Assembly: GCF_014349235.1 (NCBI RefSeq)
Contig: NZ_JACSOH010000015.1
Location: forward strand, 61,704 to 125,703
Length of the DNA stretch: 64,000 bases
Direction: 5' to 3'
Origin: Cytophaga sp. FL35
Lineage (GTDB): Bacteria > Bacteroidota > Bacteroidia > Flavobacteriales > Flavobacteriaceae
The translations under genes and the position numbers were made by a program. Of the stretch, positions 53,183 to 61,841 are shown piece by piece; the first letter of the stretch is position 1; the number at the start of each line of letters is the position of its first letter. The notes under the pieces were generated by a model that searched no databases, was not told the origin of the DNA, and was given only the letters and a program-made list of their open reading frames with translations.

Positions 53183-53752
53183 ATGAAAAACGACCTGGTA
53201 GACATTTCTTTGGATCAATTGCGAAAAGGTGCAGATAAAGACCTTAAGAAGATCTACGAAGACAACAGAGCCAAGTTTTTAAACTTTGCACGACGCTATC
53301 AGTTGCCTGAAGATGATTTAATAGATTTTTACCAAGATGCTTACATCATCTTCTATAATAATGTGATGTCCGGTAAATTAGAGCATTTAAGTAGTAGTAT
53401 TTCTACTTATCTGATTTCTATCGGAAAACATTTAATCTTTGATCGAATGAGAAAAAATAAGAAATCGGTTTCAGAAAAGTTCGACCTGAGCAGAGTTGGT
53501 GATACTGATGAGCAGATAAGTTCCTTTGAATTGGAAGCGCCGGAGCTAAGCCATGAACAGCGACTTTTACAGCAACATTTTAAGAGTTTGGGCGAAAAAT
53601 GCCAGCAATTACTGACCCTATTCTATTATCGTGGCTTAACGATCCAAGAAATAATGGAAGCTGAAAATTACAATAGCGAAAATGTGGTGAAGGCCGCCAA
53701 ATCGCGATGTATGAAAACATTGAAGGAAAAAATCAAATCTAATACCTACTAG
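53183..53752 (+). CDS. Sigma-70 family (ECF-like) RNA polymerase sigma factor
   Basis: 189 residues. Region 2 (about 25-97; YQLPEDDLIDFYQDAYIIFY and STYLISIGKHLIFDRMRKNK) and region 4 (about 130-185; LGEKCQQLLTLFYYRGLTIQ, ENVVKAAKSRCMKTLKEKI) are clear. It directs RNA polymerase to a specific promoter set. The gene is 2 bases before the TPR membrane protein, a likely controller. It carries its own copy of the motif shared by the lipoprotein genes around it, consistent with autoregulation. No other in-frame ATG lies near the start. Confidence 0.9.
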   Translation: MKNDLVDISLDQLRKGADKDLKKIYEDNRAKFLNFARRYQLPEDDLIDFYQDAYIIFYNNVMSGKLEHLSSSISTYLISIGKHLIFDRMRKNKKSVSEKFDLSRVGDTDEQISSFELEAPELSHEQRLLQQHFKSLGEKCQQLLTLFYYRGLTIQEIMEAENYNSENVVKAAKSRCMKTLKEKIKSNTY

Positions 53753-53754
53753 CC

Positions 53755-54513
53755 ATGGATAAAGAAACATTACTTTATCAGTATTTCTCAAATCAATTAA
53801 CACCTAAAGAACAGGAAGCCTTTGATGCGCTCTTGGAAACCGATTCTGAATTTAAAGAGCAGTTCGATTTTGAACGGAGTGTGCAAGAAGTCATCAGAGA
53901 CCAAAAATCATCTGATTTAAAAGAGAAGTTAAAAGGTTTTGAGCGCGAAATTAGTTCAGGGCAAGAAGAAAAAGTAGTTACCTTAAAACCTGAGGCTAGC
54001 TTTAATAGTTATAAAAAATGGATGATTGCCGCGTCAATTGCTCTTTTCATGGGATTGGGTTATCTGGGATTCGATAATTTATCCGGGCCAAATTATAATC
54101 GACTTTATGAGGAGAATTTTCAGAATTACCCGAATACCGCATATGCCATCACCAGAGGTGAAACTGATGAAGATACATTGAAACGGGAAGCCTTTGTGGC
54201 CTATGAAACCGATAATATCAATGAAGCTATTTCACTTTTTAAAAGGCTTAAACAAAAAGAGGATTCTGAAACGGTCAACTTTTACTTAGCACAATCATAT
54301 TTGCAAGCAAACCAAACCCAAGAAGCCATTACCTTGTTAGACAATGTTATTAAAGTGAATGGAGAATTCAAACCACAGGCCCTATGGTATAAATCACTGG
54401 CCTATTTAAAATTGAAGGAGAAAGATAAGGCACTTGTAAGCTTGAATGCCCTTGTTGAAGATGGTAGGTACAAAAAAACGGAAGCTACCGGCCTTGTAAA
54501 AGAGTTGGATTGA
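53755..54513 (+). CDS. Membrane protein with N-terminal cytoplasmic domain and TPRs, possible anti-sigma partner
   Basis: 252 residues. N-terminal helical cytoplasmic part (TLLYQYFSNQLTPKEQEAFD, 1-85), one membrane helix (89-106), an extracytoplasmic stretch, and TPR-like repeats (about 150-245; EAISLFKRLKQKEDSETVNF, EAITLLDNVIKVNGEFKPQA). The architecture (cytoplasmic start, single helix, periplasmic repeats) and position 2 bases after the sigma gene suggest an anti-sigma-like regulator, although no zinc motif is present. Its stop is directly adjacent to the opposing CHAT gene stop. Confidence 0.8.
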   Translation: MDKETLLYQYFSNQLTPKEQEAFDALLETDSEFKEQFDFERSVQEVIRDQKSSDLKEKLKGFEREISSGQEEKVVTLKPEASFNSYKKWMIAASIALFMGLGYLGFDNLSGPNYNRLYEENFQNYPNTAYAITRGETDEDTLKREAFVAYETDNINEAISLFKRLKQKEDSETVNFYLAQSYLQANQTQEAITLLDNVIKVNGEFKPQALWYKSLAYLKLKEKDKALVSLNALVEDGRYKKTEATGLVKELD

Positions 54514-57276
54514 TCAATGTTTTCTCTGCTTGCGTACTAGAATGAATCCCGCAAGGGTAATGGAAAGGGCAAAGAGCAAGCCCCCAAATAACCACCATTT
54601 ACTTGTGCTTTGTGCCAATGGGGCATCGTCTCCAATTACAATTAAGGCAGCCCAATAACCCGGTCCAAAATTGGCGTCTTTGTTCGCGTGTAAATAATCA
54701 AGTTTTGCTTCTCGCAATGCTTTCGACTTGCTATAGCCCTGATCAAGATTTTGATAGAATCGGGCCATTATTTCCTTACTACTTTTATCGTTTGTTGACC
54801 AAAGCGATGAAATAACACTTTTGGCCCCAGCATGAAAAAAGCCTCGAGCCAAGCTCATGGCCCCTTCGCCCTTTCTTAACTCTCCAAGAGAAGTATTACA
54901 GGCGCTCAAAACAACCATTTGTGCCTCTGTTTTTGTTGCGTACAACTCATTTAAATAAATCTTTTTGTCACTAAAGGCAATCCAAGGGTTTCCGTTACTC
55001 CCGACATCTGCATGGGTAGATAGGTGAATTATTTTATAATTGGGTAATTTCTCTAGAAAAATGTTTTTCGTCGCGGAATCGTTAAAGTAAGTGTCGCCTT
55101 TAAAATGTGCATGGGCGGCATCGATTTCCAAGGGGCTAAAATGCAATTTTTGAAGCCCAAGATCTTTAAATTCAACAGGAGCCAATCCTAAAAAATCATG
55201 GTTGGGATTATTTTTTACCTCTAGCTTGGCATCTAAATAGGAGATGGAGTAGGCATATGAAATTTCACTGTCTTCAATTAAATAGCGAGAAGTTTCTATG
55301 TCAGTAACAAAGGCCTCAAAAGGAATTTGTTGTAAGAGGTAATCGGTTACTATGATTACTTTTTTATCGATCAGTTCTTCAAAAACAGAGGGAGGTATCA
55401 ATTTGGTGAAAAGTTTATGGGAACTGTCTTTATACCCATCCATTTTAGAACGTGAGACTTCAAGATCTGTCATCTTACCGTAGAGATCGATTAATTCTTT
55501 TTCGAGTTGTTCCGGATTTTCAATTTTGAAGAATGTCGTGGAATCGTGACTGTTCAATAGTCCATAGCCTTGATTTTTATTCAGTATATATTGTAGAACG
55601 GTCTGGTTTTCTTTTACATACTTCGATTTGAAGCTTTCATAAGGTAGAATTTGAATTTTCCTCTTTAAATTTTCATATTCAGGATAAGCCTTTTTCAAAG
55701 AATCGGCAAAAAGGTGGTACCCCTGTTTTACGTCATACACTATTTTTTTTAGGGAGTCTTTTAAAGCCGCATCTGTTTCGTTCTGAAGCTGATTTTCAAA
55801 AAGGAAAATATCCTTTTTAAGAAGAAATTCGCGTTGAGAAAGTTCTTGAGGTATTTGAGCAAGTTGCTTTGCCTGTTCTTCGCTAATATCTTCTAAGAGC
55901 AGTAAGGCTTTATTACGCTCCATAAAATAATAGGCTTCTTCGGGCAGGTTGAGCAAGTAACAAACCTCTACAGCTTTTGAATAAAGAGAAGCTCCTTTTT
56001 CTCTCCAGAAATATTTAGAGCGGTTTTCTGAACTTTCGTTTCTGATCAAGTCTATCAATTGATCGGAGAGACGTACCGTTTCCAAGGCATTTTGCAAAAA
56101 GTCTTCATTACGCTCCTCTTCGTAGTAACTTAACCATCCATTGGCCTTGGTAATCAAATGGTTCAACAGGTAAATCTTATCGGGTACTACTTCAATATCC
56201 TTGATCGAGGGTAAACTGGTAATATCAGTTTGCGGTGTTTTGTCAATGAGCCAGAAAATGGCTTTTTGGTAATAGTTCATTGCCCTCTTAAAATCCTTTT
56301 TCGCTAAATAAAGGTCTCCTAAGTTTTCAAAGGGAAGAGAATAATTAGGGTCATAGCTAGTTGACTTATTTAGGTAGATTTCCCCAATATCATAATGGTT
56401 GAGTTTTACTTCCGAAAAACCAAGACTGTTGTATACCCTGGCCAATTCGTTTGGGTAAAGGGCCAATGAATCTGACAAAATCTTTTTGTGATACTCTATG
56501 GCCTTTTTATACTCTCCGAGCTCAATTAACCGATTGCCTTCAGTTTGGTAAATTCTATTATAATAATAGCTGTCTTCTATGCCTGATCGTTTCAATAGAG
56601 AGTCTGCTTTGTGAAGATTGGCGCTAATCTGATTGGAAAATTGGGCAATACCCATAATAGAAAAAATCTCGGCTTTTATAATATGGGCATCGATGAGGTT
56701 CTCTGAAATTTCTTTTTCAGTATTTGATATAATAATTTGGTCAAATTGCTCTAGGGCTTTGTAAAAGTCGCCTGTTTCAAGATATATTGTGCCAAGTTCG
56801 ACCTTTGCATTTTCCATTTTAGAAACATCCTGTCCGTTATTTACAAGATAGAGAAAGGCTTCTTCGGCCTTAAAAATTTCCTCTTTCAAGTGATAAAAAG
56901 CTCCAAGGTTATAGGCCGTTTTTTCAAGTGACCCAATTGGTAATTCATCAATTTGTTTTTTTAGTGTTAGTGCTTTCTCTGTAAATGTAATGGCTTTATC
57001 AAGGTCTGTATCATTGCCATCGTTCCACCAATTTTCGTAGTACCATTTGCTTGCCACGTCATGATAACAATCTGCTAGGTCATTATCGTTAAGTCTTGAT
57101 TTGTATTTGTTGAAAAAGAGGGTAAGATGGGCTTCAATGGAATCTTGGGGTTGTTGACTATTGATGATTTTCAACAATTCATCTTGTTGCGATATAGCTT
57201 CTAATGGATATAGCAATAATTGAAGTATGATGCTCCAAAAGAAAAGAACCAATAATGGAGGGCCTTGCTTAAACAT
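54514..57276 (-). CDS. CHAT-domain protease with TPR repeats, membrane anchored
   Basis: 920 residues. N-terminal signal (LLVLFFWSIILQLLLYPLEA), about 8 TPR-like repeats (about 60-350; LEQFDQIIISNTEKEI, YHKKILSDSLALYPNELARV, FENLGDLYLAKKDFKRAM), a coiled-coil middle, then a CHAT domain (about 600-890) with the caspase-like dyad His755 in IIHLSTHADVG and Cys793 in VVLSACNTSLGE, and a C-terminal membrane helix (about 892-914). CHAT proteins are caspase-related peptidases. The active site faces the periplasm by this topology. It faces the sigma/TPR pair tail to tail. Confidence 0.9.
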   Translation of the reverse strand: MFKQGPPLLVLFFWSIILQLLLYPLEAISQQDELLKIINSQQPQDSIEAHLTLFFNKYKSRLNDNDLADCYHDVASKWYYENWWNDGNDTDLDKAITFTEKALTLKKQIDELPIGSLEKTAYNLGAFYHLKEEIFKAEEAFLYLVNNGQDVSKMENAKVELGTIYLETGDFYKALEQFDQIIISNTEKEISENLIDAHIIKAEIFSIMGIAQFSNQISANLHKADSLLKRSGIEDSYYYNRIYQTEGNRLIELGEYKKAIEYHKKILSDSLALYPNELARVYNSLGFSEVKLNHYDIGEIYLNKSTSYDPNYSLPFENLGDLYLAKKDFKRAMNYYQKAIFWLIDKTPQTDITSLPSIKDIEVVPDKIYLLNHLITKANGWLSYYEEERNEDFLQNALETVRLSDQLIDLIRNESSENRSKYFWREKGASLYSKAVEVCYLLNLPEEAYYFMERNKALLLLEDISEEQAKQLAQIPQELSQREFLLKKDIFLFENQLQNETDAALKDSLKKIVYDVKQGYHLFADSLKKAYPEYENLKRKIQILPYESFKSKYVKENQTVLQYILNKNQGYGLLNSHDSTTFFKIENPEQLEKELIDLYGKMTDLEVSRSKMDGYKDSSHKLFTKLIPPSVFEELIDKKVIIVTDYLLQQIPFEAFVTDIETSRYLIEDSEISYAYSISYLDAKLEVKNNPNHDFLGLAPVEFKDLGLQKLHFSPLEIDAAHAHFKGDTYFNDSATKNIFLEKLPNYKIIHLSTHADVGSNGNPWIAFSDKKIYLNELYATKTEAQMVVLSACNTSLGELRKGEGAMSLARGFFHAGAKSVISSLWSTNDKSSKEIMARFYQNLDQGYSKSKALREAKLDYLHANKDANFGPGYWAALIVIGDDAPLAQSTSKWWLFGGLLFALSITLAGFILVRKQRKH

Positions 57277-57373
57277 TTATGACATAATGTAGCCTACAAA
57301 ATACAACAATTGAAAAGAAGTAAGTTAACGTAATTAGGCAAAAAGAGCATTTGATGGTTGCAGGTTGTAAATA

Positions 57374-57403
57374 AAAAGTCCCCTGGTTGTATACCAAGGG
57401 ACT
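57374..57403 (-). terminator. Terminator of the OmpA-subtilase operon
   Basis: Stem AGTCCCCTGGT/ACCAAGGGACT (one mismatch) with a short loop, followed by T-rich sequence on the minus strand. It lies about 22 bases after the subtilase stop at 57425. Confidence 0.7.
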
Positions 57404-57424
57404 CCAAATATTCACAAGTAGAGA

Positions 57425-58795
57425 CTATTCACGAACAATCACGCGACTTTCTTCTATTTTTCCATCTAACTCAGAGGAGCTGGTAACTATGGGTAAATTC
57501 AAAATTTGAGATTTCAAACTTTCTGATACCAGACCGGTTTCACGATGCGTAATGGCCGCTAGAGCGGTCATGGCAGCAGCAGAATAAGAGGTGCCATCCA
57601 ATAATATTGTTTGACTCGATCCACTAGCGTCTCCAAGTGAAATTTCATACCCATTGAAGGCCATAGCAACCTGTACGCTTTCAATCCCAAAATTTGATTT
57701 TTCATGTAGTTTGGGTTCATAAGTATTATCGTCAACATCATTGTAACCGGCTACAGATAACATATTTTTGCTTCTGTAGGATGATAAAAAGTGACCTTCA
57801 GTGCCATTGTCATTATCTCTGCCCTCATTACCGGCCGAAGTTACCACAAGAACTCCTAGGTCGTTCAACTCACCTAACAAATGAGCGTATATATTATTGC
57901 CAGAGCTGAAATATTCACGATCGACCGCGCCACCAAAACTGGCATTTACAATGTCAATGTTGCCTCCATTCTCGTTGATAGATTTTACGTATGCCAAAGC
58001 GCATAATATATTCCAGTAGGAACCATTTCCACTAGCATCAAAAACTTTCAGAGGTAGTATTTGATAATTCACGGGGTCATCTTCCGCATCTAAAATGTCA
58101 GTAATGATTTTAGTTACGTAGGTGCCATGGCCGTTTTCATCTAAAATATCTTGATTGCCTTCGATGAAATTCCATCCAGATTGGGTGCTTATACAATCAC
58201 TATAAGCGCTGCTGGGGTAAAGAACGTTCCTTGACGAAGAAACAATTTCGGGTCGAAAATAATCAACCCCAGTATCAAGAATAGCGATGTTGACTGTACT
58301 TCCATCAATCGGGGCAATTAAATCAGGTTCCCCACCACTTTGTCCTTGCGCCGTGTACGAAGGCATCACTGGTAAAGAGACTATAAACGATTGTTGACCT
58401 TCAATTCTATTTCTAGGGCTTCGTCTGGGCAATCGATCAACTACCCCCTCAATTAAGACTTCCACATCCGGTGTTGCGGGGTCAAATTGCCACATTTCAA
58501 TATCGTCACTACCACAATCACATTTTAAAATTTCTAAGCCAGGGTATTCGGTGGAAACACTATCCCTTATTTCAGTCTTTCTTTGATCGCTCACCCCGTC
58601 ATACGATACAATGACCTCGTTGGGTGATAGGGTGATTTTATCCATTTCACTGCTAGCGCCCTCATCTACAATAATTGCATTGGGGTCAACCTCATTATCA
58701 ATAGGGTTTTCGTCACCATCGTTCCCGTAGTGCCATTTATCACAGGAAGATATGCCTATAATCAAGGCCGTTAAGAAAATAAACTTGGTTTTCAT
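57425..58795 (-). CDS. S8 family subtilisin-like peptidase lipoprotein
   Basis: 456 residues. Lipobox IGISSC (Cys18). An inhibitor/propeptide-like N-terminal region (about 55-145) precedes the S8 domain with all catalytic residues: Asp174 (VNIAILDTGVDYFRP), His223 (ENGHGTYVTKIITD), Asn323 (VVTSAGNEGRD) and Ser403 (LLDGTSYSAAAM). It should be an active lipid-anchored serine protease. It is the last gene of the OmpA/TapB-like/S8 operon (23 bases after the previous gene). The target is unknown. Confidence 0.93.
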   Translation of the reverse strand: MKTKFIFLTALIIGISSCDKWHYGNDGDENPIDNEVDPNAIIVDEGASSEMDKITLSPNEVIVSYDGVSDQRKTEIRDSVSTEYPGLEILKCDCGSDDIEMWQFDPATPDVEVLIEGVVDRLPRRSPRNRIEGQQSFIVSLPVMPSYTAQGQSGGEPDLIAPIDGSTVNIAILDTGVDYFRPEIVSSSRNVLYPSSAYSDCISTQSGWNFIEGNQDILDENGHGTYVTKIITDILDAEDDPVNYQILPLKVFDASGNGSYWNILCALAYVKSINENGGNIDIVNASFGGAVDREYFSSGNNIYAHLLGELNDLGVLVVTSAGNEGRDNDNGTEGHFLSSYRSKNMLSVAGYNDVDDNTYEPKLHEKSNFGIESVQVAMAFNGYEISLGDASGSSQTILLDGTSYSAAAMTALAAITHRETGLVSESLKSQILNLPIVTSSSELDGKIEESRVIVRE

Positions 58796-58818
58796 CAGTG
58801 TTGATATTTTAAGGTTTA

Positions 58819-59517
58819 TTATTTAGTGAATTTGGTAAGCTCTGTACTGCTCATCAAATTGCCATTACTTTTATAGGTTTCCTGTTTGATCATGCCAATA
58901 CCCTCGGCAAGCCACAACTTAGATTTTGTTTCAATGGTAGCCCCCATAGTTTTTGCGGTGCTGTTTTCCGTTAGAAGGTAACACTCAAAAGAACCCGCGG
59001 GAGTGGTAATGGTTTCCTTTTTCTCAACCTTTCTATCAGTTTGGTCAACGCTTACGTTCATTTTAATACCAGACATGTTCATGGCCATGCTTACGTTGGC
59101 ATCTGACAGTTCTTGGCCAACGGCTAAATCATTGGGCAATTCGATATCGGTACCTGATATATCCATTTCCAGACCCATTTCAGAATATTGCTGCATCATC
59201 TGCGAGGGGAACAACGATTCATAATCAATTTTCACTAGTCCGTTTTCACAGGTAAATGAATAATCGGTAGCGAAGACTTCTTTACCTTTTTTGTCAGTAT
59301 ATTTCATATCAAAAGTGGCGGCCGTTGCAGCGCCTTCCGAGCGTACTTCACTAATGGTGTAATTAATAACACCGTCTTCCTTTCCTTTTTTATTGTAGCT
59401 GGTATATTCAAAAGAACTACCCTCAGTAAGCGGGTAAAACTTACTACAGCTGTCTTGAGCTAAAATTTGTCCGGTAGTAATGATAAGTGCTATAAATCCT
59501 ACAATTGTCTTTTTCAT
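58819..59517 (-). CDS. TapB/DUF3108-like secreted protein
   Basis: 232 residues with signal peptide (ITTGQILAQ). Segments FYPLTEGSSFEYTSYNKKGK, TTPAGSFECYLLTENSTAK and SKLWLAEGIGMIKQETYKSN match the DUF3108/TapB-like beta-sandwich, in which a lipid-like cavity is typical of related folds. A function for Bacteroidota members is not established. It lies 21 bases after the OmpA gene and 23 before the subtilase. Confidence 0.8.
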   Translation of the reverse strand: MKKTIVGFIALIITTGQILAQDSCSKFYPLTEGSSFEYTSYNKKGKEDGVINYTISEVRSEGAATAATFDMKYTDKKGKEVFATDYSFTCENGLVKIDYESLFPSQMMQQYSEMGLEMDISGTDIELPNDLAVGQELSDANVSMAMNMSGIKMNVSVDQTDRKVEKKETITTPAGSFECYLLTENSTAKTMGATIETKSKLWLAEGIGMIKQETYKSNGNLMSSTELTKFTK

Positions 59518-59538
59518 TTTATTAAAGTATTTCTATAA

Positions 59539-60876
59539 TTATATTTTGATGAATTCTACTCTTCTATTTTGAGCTTTTCCTTCCACAGAACCGTTATTAC
59601 CTATTGGTTCGGTTTCACCCTTACCTTCGGTAGTTAACCTATCACTTGATATATTATAAATGGAGACCAAGGCGTTCTTTACGGATGCTGCCCTCTTTTG
59701 GGAAAGTTGCATGTTTTTCTGGTCGTCGCCATCGCTATCCGTATGGCCCACAATTTTTAAATTCAATGACTTATTTTGTTCTAGCACTTGATATATTTGA
59801 CGTATAATGCCCATTGACATGGGTTGAATATTGGCCGACCCACTTTCGAATAAAATACCGTTGGTTGATATTTTTCCATCTGCCAATAGCTTTCGTCTTA
59901 GGTCAACTCCTCCTTTGGCAACTTTAAAGTTGCTGAGGTAAATCCCTTCTTTGTTAGTGTCAATTCCTCTTAGGGAAAATTTAATTCCTTGCATTTTAAC
60001 CCCTTCCGGAAGCAATCTCGGCACATCAACATATTTGTTTTCATTGATCCAAAACCGAAACCTTTGTCCATTTACGGCCACCGAAATATGGTGTTTGTCC
60101 ATAACGGTAGGTCTTAAATCTGCTGCGATGGTGTTTCTTATAACACGGGCTCCGTTGTGGTGGTTTTCTACCACAATGCCAACATCGATAAATTGACAAA
60201 AGGAATATGAAGCGGAGCCCCAGTTAGCACCCTCATCAAAACTGTTGGTGTCACTTACCATTACTTCCAAGAAAGATTGGGAAGAGGTTTTGTTGTCGAG
60301 CCCTTGGGCAATCACATCAAATTCTAGGGTAAAATCTTCCGGTAATTCCGTTACATCAGGTATATAAGCCGTGTTAAAGCCTGGGAGAATTTTCAGCCAT
60401 TTTTCATCATAGTCGTCAATCGTTACCAAATCACCACTGCTGTTGGTGTTCCATTTACTGGGAAAGTCACCCACAAAATCATTTTCAAAAGCATCTAAAA
60501 ACAGGGTTTCATCACCGGGAACGAAATCAAATTTGCTATAGATTTTTATGGATTGCGGGTCCGTAGAAGTTGGGGCTGCGGAGGGGTCGTTTTCGACTTC
60601 CCTGATGTCTACGGATTCGGTATCTGAATTCGGACTCGGTGCCTTTTGTTTTGGAGGATTGGTTTTTTTTGAACTTCCGGGTTCTAAAATGCTGTCTAGA
60701 ACCTGGTCTGTCTTTTCGGTCGTTTCTTTTTCTACCCGACGTTCCACGGTTCTTTCTGCAGCTCTTTCTGCTGCCTTCCCAAGCCTTTTAAGAATTTGTC
60801 CATTGGCATCAGGGGAGAAAAAAACTAAAATGGATAAGGTAATTACTGCTTTAAGGAACTTTGTAATGCGTTTCAT
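59539..60876 (-). CDS. OmpA-family protein with N-terminal laminin-G-like domain
   Basis: 445 residues. Signal peptide to about 26; Lys/Glu/Arg-rich linker (about 33-70) and Pro/Ser stretch; a jelly-roll part (about 110-320; FVGDFPSKWNTNSSGDLVTI, FEFDVIAQG-type strands, MQGIKFSLRGIDTNKEGIYL); and an OmpA peptidoglycan-binding C-terminal domain (about 335-445; LKIVGHTDSDGDDQKNMQLS, RLTTEGKGETEPIGNNGS, NRRVEFIKI). It anchors the outer membrane or a surface structure to the cell wall. A longer-spaced copy of the regulon motif is upstream at 60953-60981. Confidence 0.9.
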   Translation of the reverse strand: MKRITKFLKAVITLSILVFFSPDANGQILKRLGKAAERAAERTVERRVEKETTEKTDQVLDSILEPGSSKKTNPPKQKAPSPNSDTESVDIREVENDPSAAPTSTDPQSIKIYSKFDFVPGDETLFLDAFENDFVGDFPSKWNTNSSGDLVTIDDYDEKWLKILPGFNTAYIPDVTELPEDFTLEFDVIAQGLDNKTSSQSFLEVMVSDTNSFDEGANWGSASYSFCQFIDVGIVVENHHNGARVIRNTIAADLRPTVMDKHHISVAVNGQRFRFWINENKYVDVPRLLPEGVKMQGIKFSLRGIDTNKEGIYLSNFKVAKGGVDLRRKLLADGKISTNGILFESGSANIQPMSMGIIRQIYQVLEQNKSLNLKIVGHTDSDGDDQKNMQLSQKRAASVKNALVSIYNISSDRLTTEGKGETEPIGNNGSVEGKAQNRRVEFIKI

Positions 60877-60952
60877 TGCTACATAATTTAGTGTTTGTGT
60901 GAAAGGAGAAACTCAAAGCTTCAATTCGTCTTTGGAGTATTCTCTCACTATG

Positions 60953-60981
60953 TTAATGAACAATAACCTAATAAGGTTAAC
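60953..60981 (-). promoter_or_regulatory. Regulon motif copy 5, spacing +1 (OmpA operon)
   Basis: Minus strand: TGTTAACCT (GTTAAC at 60981-60976), 17 bases, then CATTAA (60958-60953). The spacing is one base longer than in copies 1-4, and the site lies 77 bases from the ATG. It overlaps the inverted repeat AACCTTATTAGGTT. Confidence 0.5.
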
Positions 60982-61108
60982 ACCAAAACTAAATTATATG
61001 TATCATCCCTAAAGGGAATTTGTACTTTTTGCCACCATTAATTGTATGATTGGTAGTTATTTATGTATAAATGGCGGGTAACTTTTATAAATGGTTTGTA
61101 AGAAAATT

Positions 61109-61708
61109 TTAAAAATTGAGCTCTAATTGCTCAGGAAGTAGTCTAAAACTTTTTCTGTGGTATTTGGTAGCACCATATTTTTTAATGGCTGCCCTATGTT
61201 CTTTCGTAGGGTAGCCTTTATTCTTTTTCCAATTGTACATAGGGAATTCCTCGTGAATTTTTTCCATGTAGGCGTCTCTATGCGTTTTTGCCAAAACGGA
61301 CGCAGCTGCGATACTCATATATTTTCCATCGCCCTTTATAATGCATTCATGAGGTATGTTTAAAAAAGGTTTGAACCTGTTGCCATCTACAATTATAAAC
61401 CTTGGCGACACATCAAGCTTTTCAAGTGAACGGTGCATGGCCAAAATGGATGCATTTAAAATATTGATTTGATCTATTTCTTTTGGATATACATGTACAA
61501 CACCATAACAGAGTGCTTCGGTTTCAATTAAAGGTCTTAAGATTTCTCTTTTGGTGTGTGAAAGTTGCTTGGAGTCGTTTAGTAAAGCATTTTTAAAGGT
61601 GTCCGGTAGTATAAGAGCGGCTGCAGTGACCGGTCCTGCAAGACAACCTCGCCCGGCCTCATCGGTTCCAGCCTCTAAATTCTTCAGGTGATGATAAGGT
61701 AATAACAT
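61109..61708 (-). CDS. rnhB: Ribonuclease HII
   Basis: 199 residues. Signature [20 protein letters not shown] gives Asp16 and Glu17, with FIIVDGNRF and [20 protein letters not shown] in the expected order. It removes ribonucleotides from DNA/RNA hybrids in the cytoplasm. The gene has 133 bases of upstream DNA and is divergent from the porin gene. Confidence 0.96.
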   Translation of the reverse strand: MLLPYHHLKNLEAGTDEAGRGCLAGPVTAAALILPDTFKNALLNDSKQLSHTKREILRPLIETEALCYGVVHVYPKEIDQINILNASILAMHRSLEKLDVSPRFIIVDGNRFKPFLNIPHECIIKGDGKYMSIAAASVLAKTHRDAYMEKIHEEFPMYNWKKNKGYPTKEHRAAIKKYGATKYHRKSFRLLPEQLELNF

Positions 61709-61841
61709 AGAATGTGGTAGAAAATAAATGGAAGCAACTTACCATTATTATGGAACTAAAAAAAACGTTAATCCCGTAGTTTAAACTTTCACATTTAATT
61801 ACGAACTAAAAAAATTAACTTTACGGCCGTAATCTTCATAA

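Noticed and set aside
57324..57329. GTTAAC upstream of the CHAT gene as a sixth regulon copy
   Set aside because: The hexamer is present as CGTTAACTT but the second block (CATTAA) is missing at the expected distance, so it is too weak to include.
59633..59638. GTTAACCT inside the OmpA coding region
   Set aside because: It reads AGTTAACCT, lacks the second block at the right distance, lies within a gene and faces no start codon; likely chance.
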